From positions 1 through 64,000 of the forward strand of contig SYFY01000187.1 in assembly GCA_005799745.1 (NCBI GenBank): a DNA stretch of 64,000 bases, in the 5' to 3' direction. The stretch comes from Gammaproteobacteria bacterium (GTDB taxonomy: Bacteria > Pseudomonadota > Gammaproteobacteria > Pseudomonadales > Azotimanducaceae). Position numbers and translations under genes: made by a program. Positions 9,174-18,684 of the stretch are shown in pieces (position 1 is the first letter of the stretch; each line of letters starts with the position of its first letter). The notes beneath the pieces are model-generated. The model was not told the origin of the DNA. It searched no databases and saw only the letters and a program-made list of their open reading frames with translations.

Positions 9174-9614
9174 ATGGTTGAAGAACATCGTTTACCCGAT
9201 GAGCTCGCGACGGGGCCGGACGGACCCTACTGGACAGGACTCGCCGAAGGTCGACTGTTAATGCCGCGATGCAAAGACTGTGGCCAGTGGCATTGGCCCT
9301 CGGTGTATCGCTGCGCCTGTGGCAGTTTTGAACAAGGCTGGGAAGAAGTGCCGCCTCGTGGTGAGATCTATACCTGGACTCGCACCTTTCACAAGATCCA
9401 AGGGATGGACGAGATTCGCCATCCCTTTGCTTCCGTGGTGGTGAAGCTCGATCCGGCTGGCGCTCACTTGATGGGTATGCTGGAACTCGAATCTGAGGAC
9501 ACTGCTGTGGCCATCGGCGATCGGGTCTTGGGCCGTTTTGATTGGGTAGAGGCTAAGCGCGGCACGATCCCTGTGATCGTCTGGATTCAGGAGTCCGCGT
9601 CACCGGTTGAGTGA
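9174..9614 (+). CDS. Zn-ribbon OB-fold protein (DUF35 type)
   Basis: A 146-residue protein with an N-terminal rubredoxin-like zinc ribbon (Cys33, Cys36, Cys47, Cys49) followed by a DUF35 OB-fold with GEIYTWTRTFHKIQGMDEIR and a C-terminal RFDWVEAKRG. Such proteins are usually partners of thiolases, HMG-CoA synthase-like enzymes or sterol-side-chain aldolases, binding CoA thioesters and shaping the active site. No thiolase gene is adjacent here. It follows the GMC gene by 21 bases and ends inside the 3' end of the convergent TetR gene (28-bp overlap). Fold call is firm, partner unknown. Confidence 0.85.
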   Translation: MVEEHRLPDELATGPDGPYWTGLAEGRLLMPRCKDCGQWHWPSVYRCACGSFEQGWEEVPPRGEIYTWTRTFHKIQGMDEIRHPFASVVVKLDPAGAHLMGMLELESEDTAVAIGDRVLGRFDWVEAKRGTIPVIVWIQESASPVE

Positions 9615-10270
9615 GTGCGGCGTAAGAGAATCGTTGTACTGCCAGGTGGCAAGGTTATGTCGCCTCTCAGCGGCGAACCTCGAAACCCTGCCAAGTAACG
9701 TCGCACCGTTTCCGCAAATAGCTCGGTATCACTCATCGTTCCAGCGGCGAGCGCACCCGCTAGATGAGGCAACTCCTGGTCATCTACCGGTGGATAACCG
9801 GTCTTACCATCGGCACGTTCAGCTGCAGCAAAAACCGCAGAACCAAACGTTAACTTCTCCAGCCCTTCCAACATGACGAGTTGTACGGATTGGTGAAACG
9901 GACAGACCGACGCCCAAAAGTCATAGGCGCGGATGAAGAACTGTTTGGGGAAAAACCGCAGGAGCAGTGTCGCGGTCTGCGGATGGCGCAAGATGGCCTG
10001 GCGGGCTTCGAGACAGAGCCGCATCACGGTCTCTTTCCAGTCGTTGTCGTCAATTTGCGGTGCGGCGATGTCTCGCAGAATCAGCTTCACCACCTCAGCG
10101 AGCAAATCAGATTTACCGCTGAAGTGGTGATAGAGGGACGGCGCCCGCACACCGAGCAACTTCGCCACTTCTTCAAGACTCCAGCCATCGAGTCCACGCT
10201 CATCGATCACCACGAGTGCTGCGCGTGCGGCGTTCTCACGGGAGATCAGCGGTGTAGAACGCCGGGCCAT
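9587..10270 (-). CDS. TetR-family transcriptional regulator
   Basis: A 227-residue repressor. The N-terminal helix-turn-helix reads WSLEEVAKLLGVRAPSLYHH followed by FSGKSDLLAEV, diagnostic of TetR; the C-terminal ligand-binding part has no recognisable signature. It lies downstream of the glutathione peroxidase gene on the same strand (26-base gap) and converges with the acylase-GMC operon. It may control one of these flanking units. No operator palindrome was identified. Confidence 0.88.
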   Translation of the reverse strand: MARRSTPLISRENAARAALVVIDERGLDGWSLEEVAKLLGVRAPSLYHHFSGKSDLLAEVVKLILRDIAAPQIDDNDWKETVMRLCLEARQAILRHPQTATLLLRFFPKQFFIRAYDFWASVCPFHQSVQLVMLEGLEKLTFGSAVFAAAERADGKTGYPPVDDQELPHLAGALAAGTMSDTELFAETVRRYLAGFRGSPLRGDITLPPGSTTILLRRTHSTGDADS

Positions 10271-10296
10271 AGGTCAGCTTCGACTCGGGTCGAGAA

Positions 10297-10842
10297 TCAG
10301 GCCAACACTTTTTCGATGGCGGTTAACAGTGCCGGATCGTCGGGTGCAACGGTCGGCGCGAATCGGCCGGCGACGTTACCTGACTTGTCGATCAGGAATT
10401 TTTCGAAATTCCAAAGTACTTCCGGATCGTTGGTGGGTGTCAGTCCATAACCCTTGAGACGCTCACGAAATCCTGCCGCGTCACCGGTCTTTTCGGGTTT
10501 AGCCGCAGTGAGGGCCTGATACAGCGGGTGTTTTTCTGCGCCTGTCACGACGATCTTGGCGAACATCGGGAAAGCAACGTTGAACTTCGTGGTGCAGAAC
10601 TGTTCGATCTCTTCATTGCTGCCGGGTTCCTGCGCACCAAAATCGTTCGCCGGGAAACCTGCGACCACCAACCCTTTGGCGGCATAGGTTTCGTGCAGTT
10701 TTTCGAGGCCAGCGTACTGAGGCGTGAGGCCACATTGAGAAGCGACGTTAACGACCAACACCGTCTTGCCAGCGTAGTCACCGAGGCTCACGGACTGATT
10801 GCGGATGGATTTGAGCGGGATCGATTGAAGTGCGGTGCCCAT
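10297..10842 (-). CDS. Glutathione peroxidase (non-selenium, Cys type)
   Basis: A 181-residue thiol peroxidase that reduces hydrogen and organic peroxides. The catalytic tetrad is visible: Cys37 in NVASQCGLTP, Gln71 in NDFGAQEPG, Trp144-Asn145 in WNFEKF. The codon at 37 is a normal cysteine, so no selenocysteine is involved. The usual FPCNQFG is FPANDFG here, so the common resolving-region Cys is absent. I chose the ATG at 10842, which has a GGAGA site 8 bases upstream; an upstream in-frame start (10902) would add an unrelated extension. It lies upstream of the TetR gene, probably cotranscribed. Confidence 0.93.
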   Translation of the reverse strand: MGTALQSIPLKSIRNQSVSLGDYAGKTVLVVNVASQCGLTPQYAGLEKLHETYAAKGLVVAGFPANDFGAQEPGSNEEIEQFCTTKFNVAFPMFAKIVVTGAEKHPLYQALTAAKPEKTGDAAGFRERLKGYGLTPTNDPEVLWNFEKFLIDKSGNVAGRFAPTVAPDDPALLTAIEKVLA

Positions 10843-10939
10843 AGGTGTCTCCAGAATGATGAAAAAAAACGGTGATACAGCGGATCTCCCGCATGCTGGC
10901 ACGCAAACATCACGCTCTCAAGCCCAGTGATCAGAATCG

Positions 10940-11464
10940 TCAAGAAGGGCCGATCGATCTCCCTGAGGCCACAGCGTCGGCCGTCGCCTTGCGCATTTTT
11001 TGGCCGTCGTAACCAATTCGCTTGAGGGGCGTGACTTTGAGCACTCTGCGGTTGGGGGTGTTGTTGAGCTGAACGAAGAGGCGTTGTGCCTCCGCATCAC
11101 CGGGCCGGAGGCTCTCGGCGAGTCTAGGCAGGAACCAGTCGATCGTCGCTTGGTCCTTTAACACCTCGCACTTCCCTTTGAGCGTCAAACTGCGTCCACC
11201 GGGATGATCGACACCCTTGCTGGTGATGGAAATCGACACGCGGGGATCACGCTCCACGGCCTGGACGCGTACCCGCAGTGAAGAAACGCTCAGCCAAAAA
11301 CAGCCCTGGTCCCAAACATAGGACATGATGACGCCTACCGGCCAGCCTTCGCGGGTCGACCACATGAAAGTGCATTCGTTCTGAGCGCGGATGAGGGCTT
11401 CCTGATCGGCGTCTTCGAGGGTGTAGCCTTTAACGTTGTCGTAGTTGAAGGGTTTTTCTGTCAC
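10940..11464 (-). CDS. Pyridoxamine 5'-phosphate oxidase-like flavin/F420-binding protein
   Basis: A split-barrel protein of about 174 residues. Typical segments are FMWSTREGWPVGVIMSYVW (flavin barrel strands), VRVQAVERDPRVSISITSKG and HPGGRSLTLKGKCEVL. Such proteins bind FMN, F420 or haem and reduce varied substrates; this one has no diagnostic PdxH residues. I favour the GTG at 11464, which has AAGGGAG about 8 bases upstream; the alternative ATG at 11524 has its purine run too close. It precedes the glutathione peroxidase gene by 97 bases on the same strand. Confidence 0.75.
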   Translation of the reverse strand: MTEKPFNYDNVKGYTLEDADQEALIRAQNECTFMWSTREGWPVGVIMSYVWDQGCFWLSVSSLRVRVQAVERDPRVSISITSKGVDHPGGRSLTLKGKCEVLKDQATIDWFLPRLAESLRPGDAEAQRLFVQLNNTPNRRVLKVTPLKRIGYDGQKMRKATADAVASGRSIGPS

Positions 11465-11550
11465 GTTGCGAACTCCCTTGCTGAAGGAAACTCTGATTAG
11501 TTGGATATTTTCGTCAGAACCCATACCTCTTTAGGGCGAGAGGAACATAG

Positions 11551-11586
11551 AAAAATCGCGGAAATGCAGTAGTTTCGCGATTTTTT
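11551..11586. terminator. Bidirectional rho-independent terminator
   Basis: AAAAATCGCG (11551-11560) with the following GAAA pairs with TTTCGCGATTTTTT (11573-11586), with one bulged G and a short loop. It has an A-run on the left and a T-run on the right, so it can stop transcription in both directions. It lies after the 3' end of the lipocalin-like gene (minus strand) and before the PNPOx-like gene. Confidence 0.75.
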
Positions 11587-11638
11587 GGAGCGACGATCAA
11601 CGAAGTTATGGCGAAAATAGACATTACTCAGAGATTCC

Positions 11639-12661
11639 TTAATCTTCAGTCTTGACGGCATGCCAGTGTTCGGCGATGCCATAGCCGGTTTTGCCATCGA
11701 GGGTGAACTCGGCAAGCCCTTCGTTCACGAAAGTGGCACCGCCCCGCATTGGGATTTTCGTCGGACAAACGGTCAGCACTTTGCCTGTGATATCGAGGGC
11801 TTGCCCAGACGAGGTGCGACCGGTGAGGCGCACATCGGTGTGCCAGATGCTGTCAGCCCGGTAGCGGGATTCGATGATCACATCCGTCAACTCTTCGTTG
11901 CGGCCATTCGCATTAAACCAACCCGCTCCCCGCATGACGCCGTCGGCATGACGAACTGCGGCGCCGCCCAAGGCGAGATCAGGGCCGAAGTTCATCGAAA
12001 ACCAGTTCACGAACGGGGCAGGACCAACATTCGGTTTCTGCGGCGCGCCTGAATTAGTGGCTGCACCTGACGATGCACCTGCACCCCAATCACGTGGTCC
12101 CCAGCTTTTGTCGCGAACGCCGTAACCATCAACCTGAAATGTCTCGCCGTCGAGACGGATGCTGCCGGTGACTCGACCGGTCTGTTCAAAGTGACCCCGC
12201 TCGCCGGAGGCCGCGTAATGGGGATCAGAAATGCCGTGAAAATTCACATCCATGTCGAGCGTGGCTGCTTTGTACCAGCCTTCTGGCCGTAGCTTTTTAC
12301 GCTCCAGCAAAATGGCCGAATTGTTGATGTCTTCAGCGGGCCCCTGATAACGCACTTGCCAATGTTTGAACGGGTCGCGGCAGATGATTTCAAGGTTGCC
12401 GGCCTTCAGGTCGCCGTTGTAGTCCAGGAGGTTCTTGCCGATGGTTCGTCGACCGTAAGTGAACGCCACACGATCGCCGCCGAGGTAGACGACGTGCAGT
12501 CCGTCAGCCCAGCCGTCACCAGGACGAAACCCCATTCGGGTGAACATCGCGACCTTGGTCGCCGGATCGACGAAGTTGAAGTAGTAACTTTCGCTCCACG
12601 CGGGCGCATTTCCCACAGGGTGCATCCGTTCGTCGGCTGTGTTCGCGGTTGTGTTGGTCAT
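11639..12661 (-). CDS. Lipocalin/CrtC-like hypothetical protein (DUF7064-type)
   Basis: A 340-residue soluble protein without a signal peptide. Conserved-looking segments are SESYYFNFVDP near the N-terminus, LVY/VVYLGGDRVAF-type strands, and the central VDGYGVRDKSWGPRDWG, which resembles the double beta-barrel proteins related to AttH, hydroxyneurosporene hydratase CrtC and DUF7064/7065. These often sit in steroid, terpenoid or aromatic degradation clusters next to APH-type phosphotransferases and acyl-CoA dehydrogenases, as here in the wider window. A purine-rich AAGGAAAA precedes the ATG. A Gly/Ala/Ser-rich insert (about residues 195-210) is unusual. The activity is unknown. Confidence 0.65.
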   Translation of the reverse strand: MTNTTANTADERMHPVGNAPAWSESYYFNFVDPATKVAMFTRMGFRPGDGWADGLHVVYLGGDRVAFTYGRRTIGKNLLDYNGDLKAGNLEIICRDPFKHWQVRYQGPAEDINNSAILLERKKLRPEGWYKAATLDMDVNFHGISDPHYAASGERGHFEQTGRVTGSIRLDGETFQVDGYGVRDKSWGPRDWGAGASSGAATNSGAPQKPNVGPAPFVNWFSMNFGPDLALGGAAVRHADGVMRGAGWFNANGRNEELTDVIIESRYRADSIWHTDVRLTGRTSSGQALDITGKVLTVCPTKIPMRGGATFVNEGLAEFTLDGKTGYGIAEHWHAVKTED

Positions 12662-12786
12662 CGTGATTTTCCTTGGGGCGGGTTTCCTTTGGGCACAGGT
12701 AGGTAGGGGGTTATGCTCATCCGGTCGAAAGCAGATTAAAGGCAGAGGCTTCGGGCGTACACCGCCAGAAGCGCTGAAACCACGAA

Positions 12787-14353
12787 GTGTTGTGTCGTCT
12801 CGTGACCGTCAGCCTGACTCTCATGATTTTTGCCTCCCCCTGGGTGTTGGCCGCAACACTTGACGTGCATGTTGAAGGTGTCACTGGCGCTGTATATCCC
12901 GCGGCTCACCATGCTTGTTTCTCCGACCTCCAACGATGTCGTCAACGTCAAGCTGCAGACCGAGGGAACGGGGGCGCCTTCTGCTCATGCACAAGTGAAC
13001 GTTCAAAGAAACCCGGATAACTGGCGAAACTCTGGTGTCGAAGGGCTCGCCGAGTTTGATCTCGGTCCTCTGGCAGCCTATTCAGCATTACTACCAGAGC
13101 TCCAATTCCACGAAGGTCAGCTCTCAGGTCAAGCCACGATACGAGGTCTCTTGGGCGCCCCCGCCGTCACCGGTGCAATAACGCTCAAGGACGGAGAGCT
13201 CGAAATTGTAGAAACGGGGGTCAGGTTGAAAGCTGTGCAAGCCGTCGTGAAAACGAACGCACAGTGGGACACCCAATCAGCACTCATTTCGTTTGCAGCG
13301 ACGGGCACATCGGGCCACGGAACTTTCAGTCTGGAAGGCGAGGCGCACCCCTCCATGGACGATGATGAACTCTGGAGCGGCGTGAGCGGTTCGTTGCACT
13401 TAACGGGCGATCACGTGCGAATCGCCGATACGGATAGTGCCCAACTCACGGCTTCGCCAGATCTTTGGCTAAATATGGATGCGGATGGTCTGTCGTTAAC
13501 CGGCAGGATGGATGTCGACCGCGCACGTATCCACATTCGGGAACAGCCGATAAACGCAGTACGGACCAGCCCGGATCAGAAGATCGTGGGAGATGTTAAA
13601 GGTCGACCAAGCGAAACGGGGCTACGCCAAAGTTTAGATGCAACGGACGTACGGGTGCGCCTCGGAGACGACACCCAATTCAAGGGATTCGGTCTAGACA
13701 CTCCGCTGACGGGCGCCTTAAGGCTCAAACAGCGGAGTGGCAGAATCACAGCCAATGGATCCATTCGAACCAAGACTGGCGGGCGCTATTCGGCGTGGGG
13801 TCAAACCCTCGACATCCGGGAAGGCAGACTTTTCTGGAGCGACACCCCGTTAACGCGCCCGGCGCTCGACGTCGAGGCAAGTCGCTCTCCCACCTCGGAA
13901 GTGACGGTCGGATTGATGGCGCGTGGTCCGCTTGCGAATCCCCGAATCGAACTGTTCTCCAACCCGGCGATGGGCCAATCTGACCAGCTGTCATGGTTGC
14001 TGTTTGGCCGGCCAATGCAGCCGGCGGCAAGCGCGGGGGAGACGTCCCTCGTCAATCAAGCAGCCGCCACAATCGGCATTGGCGCCGACAATCTCCTCGC
14101 CAGGCGGTATGGTGATCGATTGCCAGTGAACATCGGCATCGAGGTGCCTGCGGGTCAGACTCAGGAATCTGCCGCGCTTGTCGTCGGTCGCCACGTCACG
14201 CCCGAGCTCTATGTCAGCTAGGGCATATCCATTCTGGAACGGTTATCGACGCTCAAGATCGAGTACGCGTTGTCATCAGCATTCCGTGTCGTGACCGAAA
14301 CGTCGGGCGAGCACAACGCCGCCGACATCTATGTGACGGTTGATTGTCCATGA
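12787..14353 (+). pseudogene. Remnant of a tamA-tamB locus: TamA-like signal region plus TamB C-terminal domain with an in-frame TAG
   Basis: A GTG at 12787 opens a frame with a signal-peptide-like start (LTLMIFASPWVLA) followed by ATLDVHVEGVTGA, which resembles the mature N-terminus of TamA. That frame ends at 13020 without further TamA sequence. An overlapping frame (from about 12830) carries roughly 430 residues of the TamB/DUF490 C-terminal domain, including PLANPRIELFSNPAMGQSDQ and SWLLFGRP. It stops at TAG 14219-14221 just after ELYVS, yet the next 43 codons (GISILERLSTLKIEYALSS... to TGA 14351) match the usual TamB C-terminus, so the stop probably replaced the tyrosine of YVSYG. Most of TamA and the first two thirds of TamB are missing. 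TamAB moves lipids and outer-membrane proteins across the periplasm; this copy is almost surely dead. The TamA part is the less certain half. Confidence 0.7.
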
Positions 14354-14473
14354 GCGCTTCCAGGTCGCCGGCAAGCGTGCCGGTCGCCCGAACTCGCTAA
14401 GGGAGCGCGGGTTTTCCGTACATCTTCGTGATTTGTCCGCCTCGGGCGCCCCGCGTACTATCCCCCCCTCGAC

Positions 14474-15592
14474 GTGAAACGCGATGTACAGATGATCAAG
14501 CGCATGCTGGCCATGCTCCTGGCGTTGGGAGTGTTGTTTGGCGGCATTTTTGGCTGGAAAGCCTTCAAGGCCGACCAACTTTCTACCGCCCGGGCGGCGA
14601 TGAAGCCCCCGGCGGAGACCATTTCTTCAGCCGTGGTCATGCAGGAGTCCTGGGAAAGGACCGTCACCTCGGTGGGGACCCTCAACGCCATCCAGGGCGT
14701 AGATGTCAGCGCGGAAGTGCCTGGCATCATCGCGTCGACCACCTTCGATTCCGGTCAGTCGGTGCAGGCAGGCGCGTTACTGGTTCAACAGGACGATGCC
14801 AGCGAACAGGCTGACCTGCGCTCGCTGCAGGCTCAGCTCAAGCTGGCACGACTCGACTATGAGCGCGCCTCAGGACTCGAGCAGCGATCAGCGCTCTCCC
14901 AAGCCCAGCTCGACCGCGCGAAAAGCCAACTCGATAGCCTGACCGCAGAAGTAGAAGCGCAGCGCGCGGACATTCGACGTAAAGCCATCCGCGCCCCGTT
15001 TTCCGGCGAACTCGGCATTCGTCTGGTCAACGTCGGTCAGTTTCTGTCTCCGGGAGCAGCCATCGTCACGTTGCAGCGACTGGACTCCCTCTATGTGGAC
15101 TTCACGGTACCCGAGCGGCACCTGCAAACACTGAAGATCGGTCAGATCGTGGATGTCAGCAGTGCCGCCTTTGAGGCTCAGATCTTCAACGGCAAAATCA
15201 CCGCCATCAGTCCCAAGGTCGATGAAAAAACCCGTAACGTACAGGTACGCGCCACGCTCCCCAACAAGGAAACGAAGCTGCGACCAGGCATGTTCGCGCG
15301 TATCTCCGTGCAGTCTGGCAATGTCGAAAGTGTCATGACGCTACCGCGTACGGCCATCGCTTTTTATCCCTATGGGGATTCGGTGTTTGTGATTCTCGGG
15401 GAAGGTGATGCGCTCACCGCAGAACGTCGTCATGTAACCACCGGTCCCGTGCGTGAAGGTCGTATTCAGATTCTCAAGGGGCTTGAAACAGGTGATCGAG
15501 TGGTAAGCGCGGGTCACTTGAAGCTGCGCAGCGGCCAACCCGTGGTCATCGACAATTCCGTGCAACTACCCCAAGGCCTGGAACGCGGGTGA
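14474..15592 (+). CDS. RND efflux periplasmic adaptor (membrane fusion protein)
   Basis: A 372-residue MFP. The N-terminus has one membrane anchor (MLAMLLALGVLFGGIFGWKA), then the lipoyl-like half ERTVTSVGTLNAIQGVDVSA, a coiled-coil hairpin (about residues 105-155, with RSLQAQLKLARLDYERA), the second lipoyl half RKAIRAPFSGELGIR, and beta-barrel and membrane-proximal domains. It links the inner-membrane pump to an outer-membrane channel. The frame opens at a GTG (14474); an ATG at 14492 is a possible start and neither has a good ribosome site. It overlaps the pump gene by 4 bases. No TolC-type channel gene is in the window. Confidence 0.9.
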   Translation: MKRDVQMIKRMLAMLLALGVLFGGIFGWKAFKADQLSTARAAMKPPAETISSAVVMQESWERTVTSVGTLNAIQGVDVSAEVPGIIASTTFDSGQSVQAGALLVQQDDASEQADLRSLQAQLKLARLDYERASGLEQRSALSQAQLDRAKSQLDSLTAEVEAQRADIRRKAIRAPFSGELGIRLVNVGQFLSPGAAIVTLQRLDSLYVDFTVPERHLQTLKIGQIVDVSSAAFEAQIFNGKITAISPKVDEKTRNVQVRATLPNKETKLRPGMFARISVQSGNVESVMTLPRTAIAFYPYGDSVFVILGEGDALTAERRHVTTGPVREGRIQILKGLETGDRVVSAGHLKLRSGQPVVIDNSVQLPQGLERG

Positions 15593-18500
15593 AGTTCACC
15601 GATACCTTCGTCAACCGTCCGGTGCTCGCGACGGTGATCTCGCTGCTGATCCTTCTGGTTGGCATACGATCTCTGGGTCTGCTCGAACTAAGGGAATATC
15701 CACGCGCGGACCGCGCCGTGATCATGGTCACAACGGCTTATCCCGGTGCCGACGCGGGCCTTGTGCAGAGTTTCATTACAACGCCCCTGCAACGCGCCAT
15801 CGCTGAAGCAGAGGGGATCGATTACCTCGTCTCTACGTCGCGACAGGGCGTATCGATCATCGAAGCGACGATGGTGCTCAACCACGATCACAACGCTGCG
15901 ATTGCCGAAATTCAGGCCAAGGTGGCGAGCCAACGCAATCAGATTCCGCGCGAAGCCTTGGACCCGGTGATCGATTTGCGTACGGGCAGCAGCTTCGCCC
16001 TCATGTACCTCGCCTTTGTCAGCGAGAGCATGAATCCGAGCCAAATCACCGACTATCTGCTGCGCAGTGCATTGCCAAGGTTGCAGGCGGTCGATGGTGT
16101 CGCCAAGGCGACGATCAATGGCAACCAGAACTTCGCCATGCGGGTGTGGCTTGATCCCGAGCGCATGGTGGCCCTCGGCGTCACCGCTGCAGATGTACGC
16201 ACCGCGCTGCAGAAGAACAACTATCTCGCGGGTGTTGGACAAACCAAGGATGACCTTGTTGGCATTGAACTGACTGCCTCCACATCCATCGCCGATGTAG
16301 GTGCGTTCAATGAACTCGTTGTGCGCACCGATGGAAGCCAACTGGTTCGGCTGCAGGATGTTGCGAAAGTCGCTTTGGATGCAGCCAATTACGATCAGTT
16401 GTCGTGGTTCAACGGCAAGCCCGCGATTATGGTCGCCATCGAAGCCTCGCCCGGTGCCAACCCGCTCGACGTCTCCGACGAAGTGCGCGCACTGGTTGAT
16501 GAGATCAGCCGCAACCTGCCGGAGGGATTGGTACTCAACAAGGTGCACGACGGCAGCCAGTACATCGAAGATTCCATTGAAGAAGTGCTGCACACTTTGG
16601 CCGAAGCCGTGGTGATCGTGCTGCTGATCGTACTGGTGTCTCTCGGTTCCTGGCACGCGGCCATCGTGCCAGCTGTGTCGGTACCCTTGTCACTGATCGG
16701 TGCAAGCTTCCTCATGATGATGATGGGTTTTTCCATCAATCTGCTAACGCTTCTGGCGATGCTACTCGCCATTGGTCTAGTAGTCGACGACGCCATCGTT
16801 GTCGTTGAAAACGTGCATCGCCATATAGCGCTTGGCAAAACCCCGGTGCAGGCAGCGCGGGATGCAACCCGGGAACTCGCGCTGCCGATTATTTCCATGA
16901 CGACGACCTTGCTCGCGGTTTATGCGCCCATCGCCTTTGTCGGTGGGCTTGTCGGAATCGTCTTTACCGAATTCGCCTATTCACTCGCCGGGGCGGTGCT
17001 GATTTCCGGAATCGTCGCATTAACGTTTTCGCCGATGTTGTCATCACGGGTTCTGACTTCTAAAGATGAACCGGAACGATTCGAGGCGGCGGTGGAGCAC
17101 TTCTTCGACGGACTCGCCGAGAGGTACCGACGACATCTCCACAACGCGTTGTCCTGGCAGCCGGTCATCTGGCTCTTTGCGCTGTGGATGGTGATCAGCA
17201 TCGCCTTCCTGTTCCAGTCGAGTACCAGTGAGCTCACGCCCATGGAAGATCGTGAGGTACTCAATGTTCAAATCCGCGCACCGGAAACCGCAACGCTCGA
17301 GTATTCGGCGACGTGGGTACGCGAGGTCGTAAAGATCTACGAGGCGATTCCGGAGTATCTGCGTAGTTTTGTGTTGATCGGAGGGGGCGGTTCACCGTCC
17401 GTGTCGTTTGGTGGTGTGCGCTTTCTGCCGGTAGCTGAACGTGAACGGACCCAGAGTGAAATCCATGGGTGGCTACAACAACAGGTCAACAACGTCGCGG
17501 GCGTACAGGTCGCGGTGATCTCGTTTCCGTCGTTGCCGGGAGCCGCGCAAGGCACTCCCTTGCAGTTTGTCATCACATCCGATCAGGACTTCGAGGCGCT
17601 GGAGTCGGTGGCTGGTGACCTGATCGGCGCGGGTTATGCGAGCGGAAAATTCGCTTTCCTGTCGAAGAGTCTCGACATGTCCTTGCCGCGAACCCGCATC
17701 CTCATCGACCGTGATCGCGCCGGTGATCTAGGTGTGTCCATGGATGAAATTGGAACCACCCTCGCGACGATGCTGGGGGGTAACTACGTGAACCGGTTCA
17801 ACCTGGAAGGTCGCAGCTACGAAGTGATTCCCCAGGTGCCTCGCGATTCCCGTCCAAGTCACGAGGACCTCAACAACTACTACGTGCGTACACGGGAAGG
17901 GGATCTCGTGCCCCTCGGTGGCCTCGTTAGTTTTGAACACACCATCGAACCGACCCAGCGAGTGCAGTTCCAGCAGATGAACTCAGTGACCATCAACGGT
18001 GTGATGGCGCCGGGTGTAACCCTCGGTGAAGCGGTGGCGTTCATGGAAACGAAGGCCGCAGAACTCTTTCCGCGGGGATTCAGCTACGACTACATCGGTG
18101 AGTCACGGCAGTACAAGCAGCAAGGCGACACCTTGGTACTGACGTTCTTTCTCTCACTTGCGGTGATCTATCTCGTTCTCGCTGCGCAGTTTGAAAGCTG
18201 GCGCGATCCACTGATCATCTTGATTTCGGTGCCGATGTCGATCGCCGGGGCTTTGATCTTCGTGTCGTTAGGATTTGCGACGCTGAATCTCTACACTCAG
18301 GTGGGACTCATTACCCTCATTGGCCTGATTGCCAAGAACGGCATTCTCATCGTCGATTTTGCGAATCGCCTGCAGATGCGGGAAGGGTTGGATAGGCGTG
18401 CTGCGGTAGAGAAAGCTGCAAGCATTCGGCTTCGGCCGATTCTGATGACGACAGTGGCGATGCTCATGGCCATGGTGCCATTGTTGATTGCATCGGGACC

Positions 18501-18684
18501 GGGTGCTGTCAGCCGATATCAGATCGGTCTCGTGATTGCGACGGGCCTGGGCATCGGCACGTTGTTCACACTCTTTGTGGTGCCAGCGTTTTATCTTCTG
18601 CTCGCCAAGGACCGACGAGCGGACCAGGCACTTGAACTTACCGAGGCAGGATTTCTGGAATCGACTTCGTCATCGATTTCGTGA
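15589..18684 (+). CDS. RND efflux pump, HAE1-type inner-membrane transporter
   Basis: A 1031-residue pump, normal length for the family. It has the characteristic start FVNRPVLATVISLLILLVG, large periplasmic loops after TM1 and TM7, and in TM4 the proton-relay segment GLVVDDAIVVVENV with paired Asp. The second half has the matching GLIAKNGILIVDFAN. It exports drugs, dyes or metabolites using the proton gradient. The GTG start overlaps the adaptor stop (GTGA), so translation is coupled. The closest described groups are MexI/MdtB-like pumps, but specificity cannot be read. The last 47 bases overlap the end of the convergent MFS gene. Confidence 0.93.
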   Translation: MKFTDTFVNRPVLATVISLLILLVGIRSLGLLELREYPRADRAVIMVTTAYPGADAGLVQSFITTPLQRAIAEAEGIDYLVSTSRQGVSIIEATMVLNHDHNAAIAEIQAKVASQRNQIPREALDPVIDLRTGSSFALMYLAFVSESMNPSQITDYLLRSALPRLQAVDGVAKATINGNQNFAMRVWLDPERMVALGVTAADVRTALQKNNYLAGVGQTKDDLVGIELTASTSIADVGAFNELVVRTDGSQLVRLQDVAKVALDAANYDQLSWFNGKPAIMVAIEASPGANPLDVSDEVRALVDEISRNLPEGLVLNKVHDGSQYIEDSIEEVLHTLAEAVVIVLLIVLVSLGSWHAAIVPAVSVPLSLIGASFLMMMMGFSINLLTLLAMLLAIGLVVDDAIVVVENVHRHIALGKTPVQAARDATRELALPIISMTTTLLAVYAPIAFVGGLVGIVFTEFAYSLAGAVLISGIVALTFSPMLSSRVLTSKDEPERFEAAVEHFFDGLAERYRRHLHNALSWQPVIWLFALWMVISIAFLFQSSTSELTPMEDREVLNVQIRAPETATLEYSATWVREVVKIYEAIPEYLRSFVLIGGGGSPSVSFGGVRFLPVAERERTQSEIHGWLQQQVNNVAGVQVAVISFPSLPGAAQGTPLQFVITSDQDFEALESVAGDLIGAGYASGKFAFLSKSLDMSLPRTRILIDRDRAGDLGVSMDEIGTTLATMLGGNYVNRFNLEGRSYEVIPQVPRDSRPSHEDLNNYYVRTREGDLVPLGGLVSFEHTIEPTQRVQFQQMNSVTINGVMAPGVTLGEAVAFMETKAAELFPRGFSYDYIGESRQYKQQGDTLVLTFFLSLAVIYLVLAAQFESWRDPLIILISVPMSIAGALIFVSLGFATLNLYTQVGLITLIGLIAKNGILIVDFANRLQMREGLDRRAAVEKAASIRLRPILMTTVAMLMAMVPLLIASGPGAVSRYQIGLVIATGLGIGTLFTLFVVPAFYLLLAKDRRADQALELTEAGFLESTSSSIS

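Noticed and set aside
3460..14221. Stop-codon reassignment to tyrosine (TAA in the cupin, TAG in TamB)
   Set aside because: TAA, TAG and TGA all end many intact genes in this window at expected family lengths, so a changed code does not fit.
15688..16656. Minus-strand open frame (322 codons) inside the RND pump
   Set aside because: Antisense shadow of a strongly conserved gene; no ribosome site or domain.
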